Source of the DNA: Hyphomicrobiales bacterium | GTDB taxonomy: Bacteria; Pseudomonadota; Alphaproteobacteria; Rhizobiales; Rhizobiaceae | DNA length: 64,000 nt | Direction: 5' to 3' | Assembly: GCA_900472485.1 (NCBI GenBank) | Contig: UCII01000026.1 | Span: 1-64,000 of the forward strand | Shown here: one piece after another, positions 45,090 to 54,380 of the stretch | Position numbering within the stretch: position 1 is the stretch's first letter | How the letters are laid out: the number at the start of each line of letters is the position of its first letter | Program-made: the position numbers and the translations under genes | Notes under the pieces: generated by a model | Databases searched by the model: none | Seen by the model: the letters and a program-made list of their open reading frames with translations, nothing else | Told to the model about the DNA's origin: nothing

Positions 45090-46591
45090 CCGTCACCATC
45101 GATGGACCGCTATCCTGGCGCGACGTCGCGCGCGTCGGGGGCGGCGACCCCCTGTCTCTTTCCGATGCTGCCTGGGAGCGCGTTGCTCAGGCAAGCCGCA
45201 TCGTCGAGCGTATCGTCGAAACGGGCGTGCGCGCCTATGGCGTCAACACTGGCGTCGGTGCGCTTTCCGATACTGTGGTCGATCGCGATTCCCAGAGCCG
45301 GCTCTCGCGCAATATCATCCTCAGCCATGCCTGCGGTGTCGGCCCGCTTTTGCCGGCCCGTGAGGTGCGCTCGATCATATCAGCGCAGATCGCCAATTTC
45401 GCCCATGGCCATTCCGGCGTGCGGCCAGAGATCGTCAGGCATCTGGCCGCATTTCTCGAACATGACTGCATTCCGGAAGTCCCGTCTAAAGGCTCTGCCG
45501 GCTATCTTACGCACAATGCCCATACGGCGCTCGTCCTGATCGGTGAGGGCAGGGCCGTCGTGAACGGCAAATCGATGAGCGGTGCCGAGGCGCTTGCGGC
45601 CATTGGCCGGAGCCCACTCGTGCTCGGCGCCAAGGAGGGCTTGAGCCTCGTCAATGGTACGGCCTGCGCCACAGGATTGTCAGCGTTGGCCGTTTCTCGC
45701 GCCGAACGCTTGCTCGATTGGGCCGATGCCATCGCCGCGCTGACCCTGGAAGCCGTTGGCTGCCAGATGGCGGCTTTCGATGAAAAGGTGCTTGCGCTGC
45801 GCTCATCGGCCGGGATCGCCAAGGTCGGGCGCAGGTTGCGCAGCCGTTTGCATGGTAGCGGCCTTGTCGCCGCCGCTCTTGGACGGCGGACGCAGGATGC
45901 CTTGAGCCTGAGATCGGTGCCTCATGCCCATGGTGCAACTTGGGATGTCTTCGAGCAGACGGCTGATATCGTCGATCAGGAACTCGCCTCGGTCACGGAT
46001 AATCCGGCTGTTTCAGGCACGCCGGAGCAGCCGGTTGTCTCTTCCGAGGCGCATGCCGTTGCACCCGCTCTTGGGCAGGCAGCCGATAGTCTGGCGATTG
46101 CGATCGCCCAAGTTGCCGCGATGAGCGAGCGGCGGACGGATCGCCTCGTCAATCCACTGGTCAGCGGCCTGCCGCCGTTCCTTGCGAGCGACGCCGGCAG
46201 CCATTCCGGTTTCATGATCGCGCAATACACGGCTGCGGCGCTGAGCAACGACAACCGGCGGCTCGCCGCTCCTGCATCGCTCGATGGCGGCCTGACCTCC
46301 GGCCTGCAGGAGGATTTTCTGGCCCATCCGACAGCGGCCGCCAACAAGCTGCTCGCGATCCTCGACAATGCCGAATATATCATGGCGATCGAGCTCATGG
46401 CGGCCGCACAGGCACATGATTTTCTCGCCTCGCAGGGCAAGAGGGCGCCGGGAACGGAGCGCATTCACGCAGTTGTCCGTTCATGCGTGCCCGTCTATGG
46501 CGACGATCGTCCCTTGAATGCGGATATGGAAGCCTTGCGGGCGATGATCGCTGCGGCCGTTCCGCCGGCGGAAAATGGAACTGGAGCATAG
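45086..46591 (+). CDS. HAL/PAL-family (HutH-like) lyase lacking the MIO triad
   Basis: A 501-residue homologue of histidine ammonia-lyase. The fold is clear: YGVNTGVGALS, LSHACGVG, HGHSGVRPEIV, LSLVNGTACATG, SVTDNPAVS, LSERRTDRL and SGFMIAQYTAAALSNDN match HutH. The cofactor-forming Ala-Ser-Gly is missing: HutH has GSVGASGDLAPLAH, whereas residues 136-146 here read GSAGYLTHNAH, three residues shorter. The HutH tyrosine before SLR is Ala here (DALSLR) and NFH is EAH, while the histidine of SHA, the asparagine of NGT and the Glu of QED are kept. MIO-independent chemistry on a substrate with a better leaving group (for example a trimethylammonium betaine, as reported for ergothionase) is my inference; ordinary histidase activity is unlikely. 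Confidence 0.85.
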   Translation: MTVTIDGPLSWRDVARVGGGDPLSLSDAAWERVAQASRIVERIVETGVRAYGVNTGVGALSDTVVDRDSQSRLSRNIILSHACGVGPLLPAREVRSIISAQIANFAHGHSGVRPEIVRHLAAFLEHDCIPEVPSKGSAGYLTHNAHTALVLIGEGRAVVNGKSMSGAEALAAIGRSPLVLGAKEGLSLVNGTACATGLSALAVSRAERLLDWADAIAALTLEAVGCQMAAFDEKVLALRSSAGIAKVGRRLRSRLHGSGLVAAALGRRTQDALSLRSVPHAHGATWDVFEQTADIVDQELASVTDNPAVSGTPEQPVVSSEAHAVAPALGQAADSLAIAIAQVAAMSERRTDRLVNPLVSGLPPFLASDAGSHSGFMIAQYTAAALSNDNRRLAAPASLDGGLTSGLQEDFLAHPTAAANKLLAILDNAEYIMAIELMAAAQAHDFLASQGKRAPGTERIHAVVRSCVPVYGDDRPLNADMEALRAMIAAAVPPAENGTGA

Positions 46592-46592
46592 A

Positions 46593-47741
46593 ATGTCCGC
46601 GCAATTCGATGTAGCCGTCATCGGCCTCGGTGCGATGGGAAGTGCAGCCTTGTCTTTCGCCGCCGCCCGCGGTGCAAAGGCGATTGGGATCGAGGCACAT
46701 TTCCCCGCACATTCCCTCAGCTCCTCGCATGGCGACAGCCGCCTGATCCGTCTCGGCTACTTCGAAGATCCGTCTTATGTGCCATTGCTGAAGCGTGCCT
46801 ATCAAAACTGGCGCTCGCTGGAGGCAAGGCTGCGGGCCGAGATCCTGACGGTGATAGGCGTTCTGCAGATCGGCGCGCCCGACAGCAAGATCGTCAGCGG
46901 CACGCGCGCTTCCTGTGACATGCATGGATTGCCGCACGAGATACTCGATCGCGACGCCATGAAGCGGCGGTTTCCAGCGTTTGAGTTGGAGGAAGGCGAG
47001 ATCGGCGTGCTTGATCCGCAGGGCGGCTATGTCAGGCCTGAAGCGGCAATCATGGGCTATTTGAAGCTTGCGGCGGAAGACGGTGCCGTCTTGCATTTCG
47101 GTGAGCGTGTTGTCGCAATCGATCCTGATGATACCGGCGTAACGGTCGTTTCCTCGACTGGGCAGCATCGCGCCCGTAAGGTGATCGTCGCAACCGGCGC
47201 GTGGATTGCCGAGCTCGTTCCGCAGCTGAAGGCGCATGCCCAGCCCATTCGCCAGGTGGTGGCCTGGTATCAGCCGAGGGATGGCTTCGTTGCCGAGCCG
47301 CAGCGCATGCCATGCTTCCTGCGCGATGAAGGAGCGGAAGGTTCCTATTTCGGCTTCCCAGCCATCGGCGTCGATGGTGTGAAGATCGGCCGCCATGCCC
47401 ATTTCAGGGAGCCGATCGATCCAGCCATGCCCAATCCGCCGGTCAATGACGTCGACACCGATCTGCTCGACAGCTTCGCCAGCAAGCGTCTGCCGAATGC
47501 TGCGTCATATCGCGTGCGAGCGACCACCTGCCGCTACACCATGCTGCCGAGCGAGGATTTTCTCATCGATAGGGTGCCTGGACAGCCGAATGTGGTGGTC
47601 TCGTCGGCCTGTTCCGGCCATGGCTTCAAGTTTACGAGCGTCGTCGGCGAGATTCTCGCCGATCTGGCGCTTCAAGGCGGCAGCGCGCTGCCGACTACTC
47701 TCTTCTCCTTCGAAAAGCACTTTGGCGGCCAATCCGCTTAG
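46593..47741 (+). CDS. solA: Sarcosine / N-methyltryptophan oxidase-like flavoenzyme
   Basis: A 382-residue FAD enzyme of the MSOX/MTOX family. It has the FAD loop VAVIGLGAMGSAALSFAAARG at the N-terminus (quoted in part), SSHGDSRLIRLGYFEDPSYV, and near the C-terminus CRYTMLPSEDFLID and ACSGHGFKFTSVVGEILADL. C313 in TTCRYTM is the position that binds FAD covalently in this family. Relatives demethylate N-methyl amino acids to formaldehyde, peroxide and the amino acid. It begins two bases after the lyase stop with GGAG seven bases upstream, so it is the last gene of the ABC-lyase operon. The true substrate is unknown; the symbol marks family only. Confidence 0.85.
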   Translation: MSAQFDVAVIGLGAMGSAALSFAAARGAKAIGIEAHFPAHSLSSSHGDSRLIRLGYFEDPSYVPLLKRAYQNWRSLEARLRAEILTVIGVLQIGAPDSKIVSGTRASCDMHGLPHEILDRDAMKRRFPAFELEEGEIGVLDPQGGYVRPEAAIMGYLKLAAEDGAVLHFGERVVAIDPDDTGVTVVSSTGQHRARKVIVATGAWIAELVPQLKAHAQPIRQVVAWYQPRDGFVAEPQRMPCFLRDEGAEGSYFGFPAIGVDGVKIGRHAHFREPIDPAMPNPPVNDVDTDLLDSFASKRLPNAASYRVRATTCRYTMLPSEDFLIDRVPGQPNVVVSSACSGHGFKFTSVVGEILADLALQGGSALPTTLFSFEKHFGGQSA

Positions 47742-47761
47742 CCGCCAATTTCGCAGATGAC

Positions 47762-48256
47762 CTAGCCGATCGTCATGCGTCGCAGGACATCCGATTTGAA
47801 ATAGAAGTGCTGAACAAGCGCTCCAAATATGTGCAGTACGACGACGATCCAAAGCAGCGTCTTGATCGGGCCGCCATGGACGAAGGCGGCTGTGTCGATA
47901 CCGAAATAATAGGCTGCCATTCCCGATAGGGGCATTGCGAAGATCAATGCATAAAGCAGGAAATGCGTGATGCTCGCGATAAAATGCAGAAATGCGGGCT
48001 GATTGTCTGGCGGCGCCGGGACATCGGACACCAATCTCAGGCAAAGGCGCACGACAGCCAAAAGCAGGATCGCGATACCGGCATAAGCATGGATATTGGC
48101 GCTGGCAACATCGGCCGGTGTTGGCACCTGGCCATGCCGCACAAGACGCCGCCACGCGTTCATGCCATCGGGAAACAGAAGATTGAAAAAGATGAGGATG
48201 GCCATGAGCCAGTGAAGAATGCGTTGCGGAGCAGAATAGGTCGATCTGGCAGGCAT
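47762..48256 (-). CDS. Cytochrome b561
   Basis: A 164-residue membrane cytochrome with four helices. The heme-ligand histidines lie in RILHWLMAI (about residue 15), NIHAYAGI (about 55), and in the HFLLYAL and VLHIFGALVQHFYF segments. Members of this group move electrons from quinol, or to superoxide in CybB. Convergent with the solA-like gene, 20 bases apart. No partner gene is clear. Confidence 0.9.
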   Translation of the reverse strand: MPARSTYSAPQRILHWLMAILIFFNLLFPDGMNAWRRLVRHGQVPTPADVASANIHAYAGIAILLLAVVRLCLRLVSDVPAPPDNQPAFLHFIASITHFLLYALIFAMPLSGMAAYYFGIDTAAFVHGGPIKTLLWIVVVLHIFGALVQHFYFKSDVLRRMTIG

Positions 48257-48460
48257 CGGGTCTCCTTAAATTGGAATCGTTCTAAAGGTAGACCATGATT
48301 CTAACGAGAACCTGAATGCGAACCTTCCAGTGCACTTCGTTCGGCATCCTCATATCTTGGCGCATAGCTGGGGTATCCTGAAGGCGCGAGCCTTCGCGAC
48401 CGACTAGGGAGATGCCCCGGAAGGCTGTTAAGCTCCTCCGGGACCCTGGGCTTCCTCACA

Positions 48461-49876
48461 TCAGCTGAGCACCGCGCGCGGTTCGAGAAACGATTCCAGG
48501 CCGGCGGCGCCGAATTCCCGGCCTATACCCGATTGCTTGAAGCCGCCGAAGGGCGCAGCCGGTTCATGCGGCGCGCCGTTGATGACAACGCGGCCTGCTT
48601 CGATGCGATCTGCCATCCGCTTTGCCCTGTCGACATCCGAGGAGAAGACATAAGCCTGCAGGCCATAGACCGTGTCGTTGGCGATCTCGAGCGCGTGCGT
48701 CTCATCGCGATAGGGGATGACGCAGAGTACCGGTCCGAAAATCTCTTCGCGGGCGATCCGCATGTCGTTATTGACGCCGGAGAAGATGGTCGGACGAACG
48801 AACCAGCCGCGATCGACCCCTTTCGGCCGCCCCTCACCGCCGACGATCAGCCGTGCGCCTTCTTCCTGACCGAGACGGATATAGGACTGGACGCGATCCC
48901 ATTGTTTCCGGCTGACCATGGGGCCGATCCTGACGGTGGGGTCGCTTGCATCGCCCACCTTGAGTGTCGCCACCGCTTGCGCCAGATGATCGTGGATCTC
49001 AGTCAGCCGGCCTTCGGGCGCGAGAATGCGTGTGCCGGCGATGCAGGCCTGGCCGCTATTGGCAAAACCGGCTGCAAGGACCTGCGGAATGACTAGATCG
49101 AGATCGGCATCGTCGAGAATGATGTTCGGGCTCTTGCCGCCGAGCTCGAGCGTCACGCGCTTAAAGGTCGCCGCTGCCGCCTGAAGGATCGCCCGTCCCG
49201 TCACCGTCGAGCCGGTGAAGCTGATCTTTGCGATGTCATGGTGGCTGCTGAGCGCGGCACCCACCACATGGCCGTAGCCGTTGACGATGTTGAAAATCCC
49301 ATCCGGCAGACCGGCCGCATGCAGGCACTCGGTGAGGAGCTGCGTCTGGATCGCGCTCATCTCGGAGGGCTTGATGACCATGGTCGCGCCCGCCGCGATG
49401 GCTGTGGCAAGCTTGTTGCAGATGAAGCCGTAATTGCTGTTCCAAGGCGTGATCGCGGCTGCGACGCCGGCCGGGCGCATCTCTATCTCCGCGTGGCCAA
49501 TGCGGCGGCGAAATTCATAGGATTCGAGTGTTTTCGCCATGTTGAGGAATGCCGTGGCGGCATGTAGCACCGAAAAACCGACGAAGGATGCCGGCGCACC
49601 ATATTCTTCGCGCATGGCGTCGGCGAGGTCTGAGGCTCTGGCTGCAACTGCGTCGTGCAGGCTGTGCAGCATGGCGATGCGCTCGGCCTTCGAGCTTTGC
49701 GACTGGCTCGCAAATGCCGCCTTGGCAGCGCTGACGGCGTTGTCGACATCCTGCTCGTCGCCAAGGCGGACGGTGCCGATTTGCTCTTCCGTGGCCGGGT
49801 TGAAAAGAGGTGCTTCCTCTTTGCCATGGGGCCGAACGAAGCTGCCATTGATGTAAATCGTATCTGTCGTGCGCAT
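48461..49876 (-). CDS. NAD(P)-dependent aldehyde dehydrogenase
   Basis: A 471-residue aldehyde dehydrogenase. The catalytic cysteine is C278 in NSGQACIAGTR, the general base E244 in LELGGKSPN, and the oxyanion asparagine N146 in TPWN. The cofactor segment FTGSTVTGRAIL is also clear. It oxidises aldehydes to acids in the cytosol; substrate unknown. The ATG at 49876 has AAGGAG six bases upstream. A divergent LysR gene begins 95 bases away and probably controls it. Confidence 0.92.
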   Translation of the reverse strand: MRTTDTIYINGSFVRPHGKEEAPLFNPATEEQIGTVRLGDEQDVDNAVSAAKAAFASQSQSSKAERIAMLHSLHDAVAARASDLADAMREEYGAPASFVGFSVLHAATAFLNMAKTLESYEFRRRIGHAEIEMRPAGVAAAITPWNSNYGFICNKLATAIAAGATMVIKPSEMSAIQTQLLTECLHAAGLPDGIFNIVNGYGHVVGAALSSHHDIAKISFTGSTVTGRAILQAAAATFKRVTLELGGKSPNIILDDADLDLVIPQVLAAGFANSGQACIAGTRILAPEGRLTEIHDHLAQAVATLKVGDASDPTVRIGPMVSRKQWDRVQSYIRLGQEEGARLIVGGEGRPKGVDRGWFVRPTIFSGVNNDMRIAREEIFGPVLCVIPYRDETHALEIANDTVYGLQAYVFSSDVDRAKRMADRIEAGRVVINGAPHEPAAPFGGFKQSGIGREFGAAGLESFLEPRAVLS

Positions 49877-49970
49877 GAGCGTCTCCTTCATCTTCACGAC
49901 AGAGGTAAGACGCGTTATCTGTTCGGTGTAGTGGGACAAAGTGGTACAGGCTGATAAGGAAAATCGCGCA

Positions 49971-50867
49971 ATGAAGGCCAGTTTGGCGGAGCTTGAGGCG
50001 ATCGCGGCCGTTGCGCGCCATGGCGGCTTTCGCGCGGCTGCGCGCGAACTCGGCATGTCCTCCTCCGCGCTCAGCCACGCGGTTGCCGCGCTGGAAGAAC
50101 GCCTGTCCGTGCGGATCTTCAACAGGACGACGCGCAGTGTCACGCTATCGGATGCCGGCGAGCGCTTCGTGGCGGAAGTGGCGCCGGCACTCGCGGCAAT
50201 CGACAGGGCGATCGAAAATGCAGGCCTGTCTTCCGGTACGATATCAGGCACGCTTCGTCTCAATATGGCGCCCGGCGCAGCGCACATGCTTCTGACACCG
50301 CTTATTCTCGAATATGGCCGGCGCTATCCCGATGTCGAAATCGAGATCGTCACCGATAATGCCTTGGTCGATGTCATCGGCAAGGGCTTTGATGCCGGCA
50401 TTCGGATTGCCGAGGCAGTTCCGACAGATATGGTCGCAATCCCGATTATTCCGACGCTGCGTTCGCTCGTCGTCGGCTCACCTGCCTATTTCAGCAACAG
50501 GCCATACCCACTTGTTCCGGGCGATCTCCTGCGACATCGCTGCATCCGTGCCCGCATGGCGAGCGGCAAGCTTTATCGCTGGGAGTTCGAGCGACACGGC
50601 CAGTCCATCCTCATCGATGCGCCGGGAAGTCTCATCCTCGATGCTTCCGACTTGATGCTGAGCGCCGCGCTCCAGGGGGCGGGGCTGGCCTATATCAGCG
50701 AAGCCTCCGTTGCCGGGCACATAGCGGCGGGCAATCTGATCGCGGTGCTGGAGGATTGGAGCCCACCCTATCCCGGGCTCAGCCTGTATTTTGCCCAGCG
50801 CCGGCAGATGCCGGCGCGGCTGAGGGCACTGATCGATCTGATCCACGAGCAAAATGCGTCCCGCTGA
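49971..50867 (+). CDS. LysR-family regulator next to aldehyde dehydrogenase
   Basis: A 298-residue LysR regulator of the CrgA/PecT-like group. The helix-turn-helix is LAELEAIAAVARHGGFRAAA then LGMSSSALSHAVAALEERLSVRIFNRTTRSV (part), with a substrate-binding domain from about residue 90. The ATG at 49971 has AAGGAAA nine bases upstream. It is divergent from the aldehyde dehydrogenase gene, its likely target. Confidence 0.9.
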   Translation: MKASLAELEAIAAVARHGGFRAAARELGMSSSALSHAVAALEERLSVRIFNRTTRSVTLSDAGERFVAEVAPALAAIDRAIENAGLSSGTISGTLRLNMAPGAAHMLLTPLILEYGRRYPDVEIEIVTDNALVDVIGKGFDAGIRIAEAVPTDMVAIPIIPTLRSLVVGSPAYFSNRPYPLVPGDLLRHRCIRARMASGKLYRWEFERHGQSILIDAPGSLILDASDLMLSAALQGAGLAYISEASVAGHIAAGNLIAVLEDWSPPYPGLSLYFAQRRQMPARLRALIDLIHEQNASR

Positions 50868-50988
50868 ACGCCGGCGAAAGATTAAGTTTCAGACATGAAT
50901 CTCCATAACGCTTGAGTGGCGCCATATCGAGATGTAGCCATATCGCCTGAGATATCGTCGATATGATTGCTTGGAAGGTCAGCGTGTC

Positions 50989-51606
50989 ATGGATCAGAAG
51001 ATCGAAGCCGTTCTCGAAGTCTATCACGAGCTTATTCGTAAAGAGCACAGCAAGCCGAGGGAAATGCCGCCGGGCGGGCGTGACGGCGGTCAGGATCGCC
51101 GGTTGAGGGCAGTCGGACCGGAGACGGGTCGCTTCATCAACATTCTGGCAAAGAGCCTGAAGACGCCCACCATTTTGGAGCTTGGCACATCCTTCGGCTA
51201 TTCCGGCATCTGGCTTGCCGAGGCCGCGCGCGCCAGCGGCGGCAAGCTTATTTCCATGGAGCTGCACGCCTACAAGACCGAATTTGCCAGGGAGATGGCC
51301 GAAAGGGCTGGTTTGGCCGAGTATATCGATTTTCAGGTCGGCGATGCCGTCGAGATGATCAAGGCACTTCCTTCCGGCGTCGATTTCATCCTCGTCGACT
51401 TGTGGAAGGATCTCTACATCCCATGCCTGGACGCCTTCTATCCGAAGCTCAATGCCGGCGCTATCATCGTGGCCGACAATATGTTCATGCCCGGCAATGA
51501 AGACGTGAAACGCTACGGCGAAGCCGTTCGCGCCAAGCCGGGCATTACCTCTGTTCTGTTGCCCGTCGGTTCGGGGATCGAAGTCAGCCGATACGATCCT
51601 GTATAA
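50989..51606 (+). CDS. Class I SAM-dependent O-methyltransferase
   Basis: A 205-residue methyltransferase of the catechol/caffeoyl-CoA O-methyltransferase type. Motif I is ILELGTSFGYSGIWLAEA (about residues 62-79), followed by the acidic KLISMELH and the FILVDLWKDLY metal-site region with D. GAIIVADNMFMPG supplies a further ligand aspartate. It methylates a hydroxyl group of a small aromatic or CoA-linked substrate; identity unknown. The start at 50989 has AAGG eleven bases upstream. Confidence 0.85.
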   Translation: MDQKIEAVLEVYHELIRKEHSKPREMPPGGRDGGQDRRLRAVGPETGRFINILAKSLKTPTILELGTSFGYSGIWLAEAARASGGKLISMELHAYKTEFAREMAERAGLAEYIDFQVGDAVEMIKALPSGVDFILVDLWKDLYIPCLDAFYPKLNAGAIIVADNMFMPGNEDVKRYGEAVRAKPGITSVLLPVGSGIEVSRYDPV

Positions 51607-51655
51607 GGATCGGAGGCGGCGGCGATCCAATCCTGAGATCGCCGCCTGTATGAAT

Positions 51656-52414
51656 TTACTTGCCGACGTCCTTGGCTGCCTTCTCGATGACGGCGGCCAC
51701 TTTTTCCGGCTGCGAAGCGAAGACGGCGTGGCTCGCCTTGATTTCGGTCAGGTCGCTGCCGGCGCGCTTTGCCATATCACGCTCGAGCTCGGGATTGATG
51801 GAACGGTCGTTTGTTGCCACGACGGCCCAGCTCTTCTTCGCCTTCCAGGCGGGGTCGCCGACTTTGGCGGTGAAAGCCGCCTTCGACGCGAAGACCTGCG
51901 ATTTCGCCAGGAAGCTGGCTTCATCCTTCGGCAGGTCGCCGGCAAAGTCGGCGGCGAATGTCGCGGGATCAAGATAGAGATACTGGCCGTCCTTGGTTTC
52001 GCGGATGTTCATGCTACCTGCCGGCTTCGAGCTTGCAAGGCCGATCAGGCTTTCGCCCTTGTCCGGCTGAAACGCTGCGACATAGACGAGGCCTGCGACA
52101 TCCGGGCGATTGCCCGCTTCGGTGATGACCATGCCGCCATAGCTGTGGCCCACCAGCAGGCTCGGCCCATTCTGAAGGTCGAGCACGCGATTGGTGGCAG
52201 CAACATCGTCGGCGAGCGAAATGATCGGTTCCTGCGCGACGGTGACGTTGAAGCCGTCCTTATCGAGGATATCGGCGGTCTTGCGCCATCCGGAACCATC
52301 GGCCAGCGCACCGTGGACGATGACGATATTCTTGATCTCGGCTGCCTGCGCTGCAGGTGCCATGGCGCTTGCGGCAAGACCAAGAGCGGCAATGGAAAGA
52401 AGGCGGCTATTCAT
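51656..52414 (-). CDS. Exported alpha/beta hydrolase
   Basis: A 252-residue hydrolase with a Sec signal peptide (about residues 1-24, AAQAAE). The domain starts NIVIVHGALADGSGWRK, the nucleophile serine lies in LLVGHSYGGMV (about residue 88), and a late histidine in KASHAVFASQ completes the triad. It resembles the EstC/salicylate-binding protein 2 group of esterases. Substrate unknown. It is 50 bases downstream of the CcdA-thioredoxin gene in the same direction. Confidence 0.86.
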   Translation of the reverse strand: MNSRLLSIAALGLAASAMAPAAQAAEIKNIVIVHGALADGSGWRKTADILDKDGFNVTVAQEPIISLADDVAATNRVLDLQNGPSLLVGHSYGGMVITEAGNRPDVAGLVYVAAFQPDKGESLIGLASSKPAGSMNIRETKDGQYLYLDPATFAADFAGDLPKDEASFLAKSQVFASKAAFTAKVGDPAWKAKKSWAVVATNDRSINPELERDMAKRAGSDLTEIKASHAVFASQPEKVAAVIEKAAKDVGK

Positions 52415-52464
52415 GAGTATAACTCCTGTCAGTTGAGGTTCATGCTTGGGGTGAAGAGGGTATT

Positions 52465-54237
52465 TCAGCCGAAGGTGAAGGCGTAGGCCTGGACCCCGGG
52501 ATCGAGGAAACGGATCTCGAAGTTGCGAGCGGTGACGTCACCCGATTGGCGGACGAGCTGATAGAGCCTGGTGGCAGTCACGGTGCCGTTGCCGTCGGCG
52601 TCGATATCGGAACCGTGGTCGGCCCCAGGCGCCTTTCCATCCACGGTCACCTGGAAATGAATCGGTTTTCCGTCTGCCGAAGGCCGGAGGACGAGGTGCA
52701 GGTCGCGGGCGCTGAAGCGATAGCTGATGCCGCCGCCTGCCTTGTTGAGCGTCGCCTGCTCGGACCCGATGGTCCAGGTGCCGGCCAGTCCCCATTGATT
52801 GAGGCCGGGATTGGCAACGGAATAGTCGGCGGCGGTGTCTGCTTTCAAGCCTTCGGGGGAGACGAAACTTGTTGCCTGGCTGTAGCCGATATAGGTTTCG
52901 CCGGAGCGGATATGGCCGAGGTCGGGGCTTGCTTCCGCCCCCCTAGCATCCGGAACGACCGGGCCGCTCCGGGCCATGTCGCTGCCTGCCTCACGCAGCA
53001 GATCCTGGATCGCCTGTTCCGTCTGGTGATAGTTGCCTTCACCGAAGTGCTGGTAGCGGACCTGTCCCTTGGCATCGATCAGGTAGTGGGCAGGCCAGTA
53101 ATTGTTCTCGAAGGCGCGCCAGATGCGATAGTCGTTGTCGATTGCGACCGGATAGCCGATCTTGAAGTCGGCGATCGCCTTCTTGACGTTGTCGACGTTC
53201 TTTTCGAAGGCGAATTCCGGAGCGTGGACGCCGATGACGACGAGACCCTGATCCTTATACTTTTCCGCCCAGGCACGAACATAGGGGATTGTGCGGATGC
53301 AGTTGATGCAGGAATAGGTCCAGAAGTCGACGAGCACGACCTTGCCGCGAAGCCCGGCCGTTGTCAGCGGCGGCGAGTTCAGCCAGGTGACGGCGCCGTC
53401 GAGCGAGGGGGCTGGGCCTTCGATCGGAAGATCGCTGTGGAACGGACGTGCCGCGTCTGTCGCAACCTTCATGGCGTTGTTGCTGGCAACTTCGGTTTCC
53501 GGGGCTGAGGTCTTGGGGTGCAACTTTTCCAGCAAGGCCTGCTCGAAAGAGCCGGTGCTTGCATAGGAGAGGCGAGCCAGCAATCCGGTATCGAGGCCAA
53601 GGGCGATCGCAGCAACGCCGGCGAGAACTGCAGCACCGGCAAACTGCCGGATGCGTTCGCTGACGCCAAGGGACTGTTTCATGCGGCCAAAGATCCTGCC
53701 ACCGGCAAAGAGTGCAACGGCAAGCGAGGTGGCAGCACCGGCGCCATAGGCAAGCAGCAGGAAGGTCGTCTGCAGATTGGCGCCCTTCAAGGCCGCGCCT
53801 GTCAGGACCAGCCCGAGGATCGGGCCGGCGCAGGGCGCCCAGAGCAGGCCGGTCGCAATGCCGAGCACGAAGGAGCTTCTGATACTCGAGGTCGCGCGAC
53901 CTTTGCCGGCAGCGTTCAGCAGGTTGTTGCCAAGATCGACCGCCGGCCGGGAGAGCGCGCTGGCGATGCGCGGTGAAATGAGGCTCAGGCCGAAGAGGCC
54001 GAGCAGGACGATTGCTGCAAGGCGTCCATATTCATTGGCGCGGATCGCCCAGGCACCGCCGACTGCGGCAAGGGTTGCGACAACGGCGAAGGTGAGCGCC
54101 ATGCCCGCAAGCATGGGCAGCGTGCTTCGGACGAAGGGTTGTCCCGCGCGGGCAAAGACGAAGGGGAGGATGGGCAGGATGCACGGACTGAGGATCGTCA
54201 GCGCGCCTCCGAGATAGGCTATGATGAGAAGCGTCAT
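52465..54237 (-). CDS. CcdA-thioredoxin fusion (DipZ-like)
   Basis: A 590-residue protein of three parts. The N-terminal CcdA-like membrane domain (about residues 1-225, six or more helices) carries the paired cysteines C19 (SPCILP) and C136 (WAPCAGP). A periplasmic thioredoxin/AhpC-type domain (about 270-430) has C310-x-x-C313 in TYSCINCIRT. A beta-rich C-terminal domain (about 440-590) resembles the carbohydrate-binding-like end of mycobacterial DipZ. The protein should carry electrons from the cytosol to periplasmic disulfides. AAAGGAAC precedes the ATG. The neighbouring exported hydrolases may be clients (inference). Confidence 0.88.
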   Translation of the reverse strand: MTLLIIAYLGGALTILSPCILPILPFVFARAGQPFVRSTLPMLAGMALTFAVVATLAAVGGAWAIRANEYGRLAAIVLLGLFGLSLISPRIASALSRPAVDLGNNLLNAAGKGRATSSIRSSFVLGIATGLLWAPCAGPILGLVLTGAALKGANLQTTFLLLAYGAGAATSLAVALFAGGRIFGRMKQSLGVSERIRQFAGAAVLAGVAAIALGLDTGLLARLSYASTGSFEQALLEKLHPKTSAPETEVASNNAMKVATDAARPFHSDLPIEGPAPSLDGAVTWLNSPPLTTAGLRGKVVLVDFWTYSCINCIRTIPYVRAWAEKYKDQGLVVIGVHAPEFAFEKNVDNVKKAIADFKIGYPVAIDNDYRIWRAFENNYWPAHYLIDAKGQVRYQHFGEGNYHQTEQAIQDLLREAGSDMARSGPVVPDARGAEASPDLGHIRSGETYIGYSQATSFVSPEGLKADTAADYSVANPGLNQWGLAGTWTIGSEQATLNKAGGGISYRFSARDLHLVLRPSADGKPIHFQVTVDGKAPGADHGSDIDADGNGTVTATRLYQLVRQSGDVTARNFEIRFLDPGVQAYAFTFG

Positions 54238-54380
54238 CGTCTTGTTCCTTTGGAAGCGATTGACCGGCTGCGGACGGCGAGGTGCCGTGCTCAGCAGTGA
54301 CGCTATCTGCCAGTGACGACGTATCTCGAATGTGTCTGATTGGGCGGCGGAATGTACCGAAACGTCGATGTCTCGGGCTC

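Noticed and set aside
45086..46591. Calling the lyase gene a broken hutH pseudogene
   Set aside because: The 501-codon frame is intact, coupled to the ATPase gene by ATGA and conserved at most active-site positions; only the MIO segment is changed.
48415..48442. Terminator between the aldehyde dehydrogenase and cytochrome b561 genes
   Set aside because: The stem CCCGGA / TCCGGG is short and has no T-run on the minus strand.
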